Below, piece by piece: positions 60,086-64,000 of a stretch of DNA of 64,000 nucleotides (within the stretch, counting starts at the first letter, position 1; every line of letters starts with the position of its first letter). The stretch comes from Gemmatimonadota bacterium (GTDB lineage Bacteria > Gemmatimonadota > Gemmatimonadetes > Gemmatimonadales > Gemmatimonadaceae). A model generated the notes under the pieces. It made no database searches and had not been told where the DNA came from. It saw only the letters and a list, made by a program, of their open reading frames with translations. The stretch spans positions 558,001-622,000 of the forward strand of contig JAIUOB010000003.1 of the NCBI GenBank assembly GCA_020161135.1. Direction: 5' to 3'. The translations under genes and the position numbers were made by a program.

Positions 60086-60121
60086 CAAAGCGGGCTCCGG
60101 TTTCGACCGGAGCCCGCTTTG
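60086..60121. terminator. Perfect 16-bp hairpin with TTCG loop after tRNA-Leu
   Basis: CAAAGCGGGCTCCGGT (60086-60101) pairs exactly with ACCGGAGCCCGCTTTG (60106-60121) around TTCG. The symmetric AAAG...CTTT ends make it suitable for either strand: it ends tRNA-Leu on the plus strand and lies 20 bp past the stop of the convergent minus-strand gene at 60142. Confidence 0.9.
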
Positions 60122-60141
60122 TCGTTCCTGCCGCCTGCGGG

Positions 60142-60675
60142 TCAGGAGCGCAACGCCGAGGGGCGGACGTCGTCCGGCAGCGACACGGCACCGAAGGTGG
60201 CGCGCAGCACTTCGTTGAGCTCGGTGCGGACGTCCATCACGTAGCGGGCGGCCCGCTGGAGGAGGGGCTCGGCCGGGGTGTCGATCCCCGCCGCCGCCAA
60301 CAGCACGCGGGCCAGGCGCACCGCCGGCCCCTCGGTGATTCCTCGCACCGCCAGCGCACCCGTGTAGCTGCGCCACCGCTCGTTCCACAGGCGGGCCATG
60401 TCCGGGTCGCGCCGTGCCTCGACGCCGAGGGCGGGCGCGAGCTGGTGCGCGACATCGGCCGCCGTCTGGTCATCGAGGGCATCACGCTCGGAGACGATGA
60501 GGCCGATGGCCCGTCGCGCGAACTCGAGCTCCCGCAGCGCGACCGCGCGCGCGACGCCGGCGCCCTCGAGCCAGGCCACCTCGACCGCCGCCGGCGCGTG
60601 CAGGACCCGCGCCAGATACTGGTCGACACGACGCCGACGATCGCGTGCGGCCTGCCAGTCGCTCCAGAGGCCCAT
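60142..60675 (-). CDS. Conserved-looking helical protein of unknown function
   Basis: 177 residues, mostly alpha-helical, Ala/Arg/Leu-rich, without signal or membrane segment. It starts MGLWSDWQAARDRRRRVDQY and contains DPDMARLWNERWRSYTGALA. It follows the Rrf2 gene by 2 bp, so it is probably regulated with it. No family recognised. ATG 60675 is the only good start. Confidence 0.78.
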   Translation of the reverse strand: MGLWSDWQAARDRRRRVDQYLARVLHAPAAVEVAWLEGAGVARAVALRELEFARRAIGLIVSERDALDDQTAADVAHQLAPALGVEARRDPDMARLWNERWRSYTGALAVRGITEGPAVRLARVLLAAAGIDTPAEPLLQRAARYVMDVRTELNEVLRATFGAVSLPDDVRPSALRS

Positions 60676-60677
60676 GC

Positions 60678-61172
60678 TCAGCCCTGCAGGATCGGAAGGC
60701 CGCCGGGCACGTCGTCGCTGCGCTCGAGGGCGGGCAGCCCCACGCGACCGCGGACCGCCGCTTCATCGGCCAGCAGGTCGCTCAGCTTGACCCCTTCGAG
60801 CACCTCGTCGATGCGCTGCTGGAGCAGCATCCACACGGGACGGATGCTGCAGTTCTCCGCCTCGGCGCACCGCGCGGCGTCGACCGGGTGCGACACGCAG
60901 TGCAGGTCGAAGGTGGTGAGCTCCGACGCCTGGATGACGTCGCGGACGGAGATGTCCTCTGCCGCGCGGGCGAGCATATAGCCGCCCCGCGCCCCGCGTG
61001 TGCTGCTCACGATGCCGGCGCGACGCATGCGCAACAGGATCTGCTCGACGTAGTCGCCCGGCAGCCGCTCGCGCCCGGCCACGTCGCGACCGGTGACCGG
61101 GCCACTGCCCGCCCGCCGCGCCAGATGCAGGGCGCAAATGAGCCCGTACTCCGCCCAGGTCGTGATCCGCAT
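60678..61172 (-). CDS. Rrf2-family transcriptional regulator with Fe-S-type cysteines
   Basis: 164-residue winged-helix regulator. The DNA-binding half includes ERLPGDYVEQILLRMRRAGI and the wing STRGARGGYMLARA. Three Cys (92, 102, 108) in HCVSHPVDAARCAEAENCSI match the metal-cluster position of Rrf2/IscR proteins, though with x9 and x5 spacing. It follows aspA by 9 bp. It may sense iron-sulfur status, redox or nitric oxide. Target unknown. Confidence 0.92.
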   Translation of the reverse strand: MRITTWAEYGLICALHLARRAGSGPVTGRDVAGRERLPGDYVEQILLRMRRAGIVSSTRGARGGYMLARAAEDISVRDVIQASELTTFDLHCVSHPVDAARCAEAENCSIRPVWMLLQQRIDEVLEGVKLSDLLADEAAVRGRVGLPALERSDDVPGGLPILQG

Positions 61173-61181
61173 GTGTCGAGT

Positions 61182-62618
61182 CTAGGGCTCCTGTCCGTCG
61201 GAGACAAGCACGCCGGGGACCCCGATCTCCGTCATCCGGCGGAGGTCGAGCACGGCGTCGACCTCCCCGGGTGGCACGACGCCGTCCCGGCGCACGAGGT
61301 CGCGGATGAGCACCCCCTCCGCCACCGAGCGCTTGGCGAGCTCCGCAGCGGCGGCGTAGCCGATGCGCGGCATGATCGCGGTCGCCAGCGCGGCGGACCG
61401 CTCGACCCAGTAGGCACACATCGCCGCGTTGGCCTCGATCCCCCGCACGCAGCGAGTGTCGAGTGTGCACGTCGCATTGGTGAGGAGCTGCATGGCGAGC
61501 AGCACGTTGTGGGCGATGACGGGCATCATCACGTTCAGTTCGAGCTGACCGTGCTCGGCCGCAATGGCAACGGTCGTGTCGCACCCGATCACCTGGAAGC
61601 ACACCTGGTTGACCATCTCCGGGATCGACGGATTGATCTTCCCCGGCATGATGCTCGACCCGGGCTGGACCGCGGGCAGCACGATTTCGTCGAGCCCGGT
61701 GCGCGGGCCCGAGACCATGAGCCGCAGGTCGCTGACGATCTTCGACAGGTCGAGCGCAAGGCCGCGCAACGCCGCGCTGAACGCCGCCGCGTCCCCCATG
61801 CTCTGCATGAGCTGGATGCGGTCGGCACCCACGCGCAGGTCGGCGATGCCGCTCACCTCGCGCAGGGCGTCGACCATCAGCGCAGGGTACGACGCCTCGA
61901 CGGTCACACCGGTACCAACGGCCGAGCCGCCGATGCCGAGATCCTTGAGGTACTCCGCCGCATCGACCAGGCGCCGGCGGCATCGGGTGAGCGTACCGGC
62001 GTAGGCGGTGAACTCCTGCCCCAGCCGGATCGGCATGGCGTCCTGCAGGTGTGTGCGCCCCGCCTTCACGATGCCGTCGAACGCCCGCCCCTTGTCGGCG
62101 AGGCCGTCGATCAGGCCATCGACGGCAGCGAGCAGCGCGGGCAGTTCACCCAGCACCGCGAGGCGGATATTGGTCGGGATCGTGTCGTTGGTGCTCTGCG
62201 CCATGTTCACATGATCGTTCGGATGCACGGGCGTGTAGCTGCCGCGGGTTCCGCCGAGGAGCTCGTTGGCGCGATTGGCGAGCACCTCGTTGACGTTCAT
62301 GTTGTGCGACGTGCCTGCACCGGCCTGGTACGGATCGACGACGAACTGCTCGCGATGCAGCCCCGCGAGGACCTCATCGGCGGCCGCGATGATCGCGTCG
62401 GCCCGTCGTGCGTCGAGCCGTCCGGTGGTGCGATGGGTGACCGCCGCCGCCCGCTTGATCCAGACCTGCGCGATGACGAACGGCGTGAGCGGCCGAAGCC
62501 CACTGATGGGGAAGTTCATCAGCGCCCGCGCCGTCTGCACGCCGTACAGGGCGTCGGCGGGCACGGGCAACTCGCCCAGCGGATCGCGCTCAAGGCGCGT
62601 GTGCGGCGTGTTCGGCAT
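61182..62618 (-). CDS. aspA: Aspartate ammonia-lyase
   Basis: Converts L-aspartate to fumarate and ammonia. Fumarase/aspartase superfamily signature GSSIMPGKINPSIPEMVNQV; the N-terminus DPLGELPVPADALYGVQT and the NFPISG motif favour aspartase over fumarase. I chose ATG 62618 with GGTGA upstream; 478 residues. Together with the hut genes it releases ammonia from amino acids. Fumarase C is the alternative, but less likely. Confidence 0.9.
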   Translation of the reverse strand: MPNTPHTRLERDPLGELPVPADALYGVQTARALMNFPISGLRPLTPFVIAQVWIKRAAAVTHRTTGRLDARRADAIIAAADEVLAGLHREQFVVDPYQAGAGTSHNMNVNEVLANRANELLGGTRGSYTPVHPNDHVNMAQSTNDTIPTNIRLAVLGELPALLAAVDGLIDGLADKGRAFDGIVKAGRTHLQDAMPIRLGQEFTAYAGTLTRCRRRLVDAAEYLKDLGIGGSAVGTGVTVEASYPALMVDALREVSGIADLRVGADRIQLMQSMGDAAAFSAALRGLALDLSKIVSDLRLMVSGPRTGLDEIVLPAVQPGSSIMPGKINPSIPEMVNQVCFQVIGCDTTVAIAAEHGQLELNVMMPVIAHNVLLAMQLLTNATCTLDTRCVRGIEANAAMCAYWVERSAALATAIMPRIGYAAAAELAKRSVAEGVLIRDLVRRDGVVPPGEVDAVLDLRRMTEIGVPGVLVSDGQEP

Positions 62619-62666
62619 GCCAGTCACCAGCGGCGCAGGCACGCGATCAGGCGCGTGTGCGGCGCG

Positions 62667-63467
62667 TCAGGGGAAGACCACGACCGTGTCGACCGACGTG
62701 GCCACATGCAGCGTGGTCGCGAGGTTGGGCTGCAGGAAGTTGGTGCGCCACCGCGTGAGGCGCAGCGAGCGCAGCGCATTGGGGCTCCCGAGGAACGCCG
62801 TCATCGCTGCGGCCGGCACTTCGAAGGTGCCATCATCCCGCACGGCACAGTACACCTGTTCGTTCGGATAGGTGCTGGTGGCGGGGAAGGCGTACCGGAG
62901 CGCCACGATCACTGCGGACGTGGTGTCGTTGGTGGCGTTCCACGTCACCGTCATCGGCTGTCCGGCGGCAGGAACCGTGATCGCGCCCGGGACGATCGGC
63001 TCGGCGAGACGCACTGCGATGGACGTCGACGGGAACCCGCTGCCGCCCGGGATCGTCACCACGGCGTTGTCCCCCGGCCGGTACGTGAGCGAGGAGGTGG
63101 TCGCAAGCTCGTAGCGCGCGAACGCATCGGCGAAGGCGAGCGGCAGGGTGGCGCCCGCGCTCGTCACCGTCACGTTGCCGACGTTCTTCTGCCCGCGAAC
63201 GACCGACGTGGCGGTGTCGATGGCTGCGATGAGGCACTGATCGCTCTGCTGCCGCGCGCTGTTGGGGACCGAGAGATTCCCCGACTCGAAGAAGATGGCC
63301 GTGGCAGTCGCACGCGCCTGCGCGGTGCCCTGACTCCGTCCGCTGATGCTGATCGAGCCGTACTGCGACAGGGCCACGGCTTCGGTGAGCGAGCCGCACG
63401 CCGAGAGCAGGAACGCGCCGACGAGCGCGACGGCGCGGGAGGGGGTGATGCGGGATGAAGGGCGCAT
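62667..63467 (-). CDS. Lipoprotein of unknown function
   Basis: 266 residues. The lipobox is ALVGAFLLSAC near residue 24. The mature part is beta-rich, with Ser/Thr/Val-rich strands (GSISISGRSQGTAQARATAT, VTVTSAGATLPLAFADAFAR) and ends in VATSVDTVVVFP. No family recognised. ATG 63467 is the start that gives the signal. It lies downstream of the metallo-hydrolase gene and upstream of aspA. Confidence 0.8.
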   Translation of the reverse strand: MRPSSRITPSRAVALVGAFLLSACGSLTEAVALSQYGSISISGRSQGTAQARATATAIFFESGNLSVPNSARQQSDQCLIAAIDTATSVVRGQKNVGNVTVTSAGATLPLAFADAFARYELATTSSLTYRPGDNAVVTIPGGSGFPSTSIAVRLAEPIVPGAITVPAAGQPMTVTWNATNDTTSAVIVALRYAFPATSTYPNEQVYCAVRDDGTFEVPAAAMTAFLGSPNALRSLRLTRWRTNFLQPNLATTLHVATSVDTVVVFP

Positions 63468-63505
63468 GGGCGGGAGGGGGCTCGCGGTGACGACGCGCGG
63501 GAGCG

Positions 63506-64000
63506 TCACGCCCCGATCGGGCGCGCGCTCCCCCGCAAGAAGGGGTTCACGGTCAGCTCGCGACCGATCGTGGTGGTAACACCGTGTCCGGGCAATACCC
63601 GAGCCTCGGGGTCGTACGTCGCCAGACGTTCCAACGACTGCTGCATCGCCGTGGGATCGCAGAGCGGCAGGTCGGTGCGACCGATCGACCCGGCGAAGAG
63701 CACGTCGCCCGAGACGCAGAGCCCGTTCCCCAGGAACGCGACGTGTCCCGGCGCGTGTCCCGGGAGATGCCACACGGTGAACTCGGCCCCGCCCACGGAG
63801 ACCGTGTCGCCCTCGGCGAGGGGCCGGGTCCCGGCCGGCGGCGTCTCCACCTGCAGCCCCCACCGGGCCGCCGTCGAGGACGCGTTGGCGTAGAAGAAGG
63901 CGTCGAGGGGGTGCAGGTACACCGGCACCGCGTGCGCCCGCAGCACGCCCGCGACCCCGCCGATGTGATCGAAGTGGGCGTGGGTGAGCCAGATGGCGGT
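63506..64000 (-). CDS. Metallo-beta-lactamase-fold hydrolase, 5' end cut by window edge
   Basis: The C-terminal 164 residues are visible and begin just before the metal motif THAHFDHIGG. Later ligands are in HLPGHAPGHVAFLG and VSGDVLFAGSIGRTDL, and VLPGHG near the end. This pattern fits glyoxalase II-like or persulfide-dioxygenase-like hydrolases. The true start lies beyond the right edge. Confidence 0.93.
   Translation of the reverse strand, partial: TAIWLTHAHFDHIGGVAGVLRAHAVPVYLHPLDAFFYANASSTAARWGLQVETPPAGTRPLAEGDTVSVGGAEFTVWHLPGHAPGHVAFLGNGLCVSGDVLFAGSIGRTDLPLCDPTAMQQSLERLATYDPEARVLPGHGVTTTIGRELTVNPFLRGSARPIGA

Overview
The window is about 64 kb of GC-rich bacterial chromosome from a diderm (outer-membrane) organism. 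It carries LptD, BamD, a complete Tol-Pal set, TatC and a histidine-utilisation cluster. Gene content, codon use and very tight packing, with repeated ATGA and GTGA stop-start overlaps, suggest a Gemmatimonadota-like bacterium. That assignment is an inference: there is no rRNA gene in the window. Nearly every gene is on the minus strand. The only plus-strand protein genes are at 26.4-31.4 kb, and the only RNA gene is a plus-strand tRNA-Leu.

Layout from left to right (minus-strand transcription runs right to left). 1-20 kb: an epimerase gene leads tolQ-tolR-tolA/tonB-tolB-pal-cpoB, then tatC and lptD, then hutH-hutU-(radical SAM)-hutI, a large TPR protein with an 11-residue repeat array, and a truncated polyprenyl diphosphate synthase. 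A LysM protein lies upstream, behind a hairpin. 20-26 kb: uvrB, tsaE, an HD-GYP protein, tsaB, rimI and ssb, which mixes t6A tRNA modification with DNA maintenance. 26.4-31.5 kb: a soluble globin-coupled chemoreceptor, then a 3.5-kb cassette bounded by a 71-bp direct repeat copied from the 3' end of the neighbouring rel gene. 31.5-41.9 kb: rel, radC, a Gly/Tyr-rich secreted protein with an outer-membrane barrel protein, secA, nadD and bamD. 41.9-51.3 kb: surface-sugar genes (wbpA-E-B-D type, rmd, gmd) with carB in the middle. 51.4-54.8 kb: the rpoA ribosomal operon (rpmJ-rpsM-rpsK-rpsD-rpoA-rplQ) with rpmB appended. 55-64 kb: pyrimidine genes pyrD/pyrF, a lipoprotein, an amidase, smpB, tRNA-Leu, an unknown protein, an Rrf2 regulator, aspartase, a lipoprotein and a truncated metallo-beta-lactamase-fold hydrolase.

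The part most worth attention is the 27.9-31.5 kb cassette. It encodes an exported DsbA-like thioredoxin-fold protein, a small secreted peptide with nine cysteines, and two paralogous exported beta-propeller proteins. A strong hairpin separates the peptide gene from the propeller genes. A perfect TTGACA sits next to a 12-G run just upstream, which could be a phase-variable promoter. The 71-bp repeats span the overlapping tails of the chemoreceptor and rel genes, and both genes stay intact. That is what site-specific or replicative insertion of the cassette would leave. All functions proposed for the cassette are inferences from sequence features and gene order.
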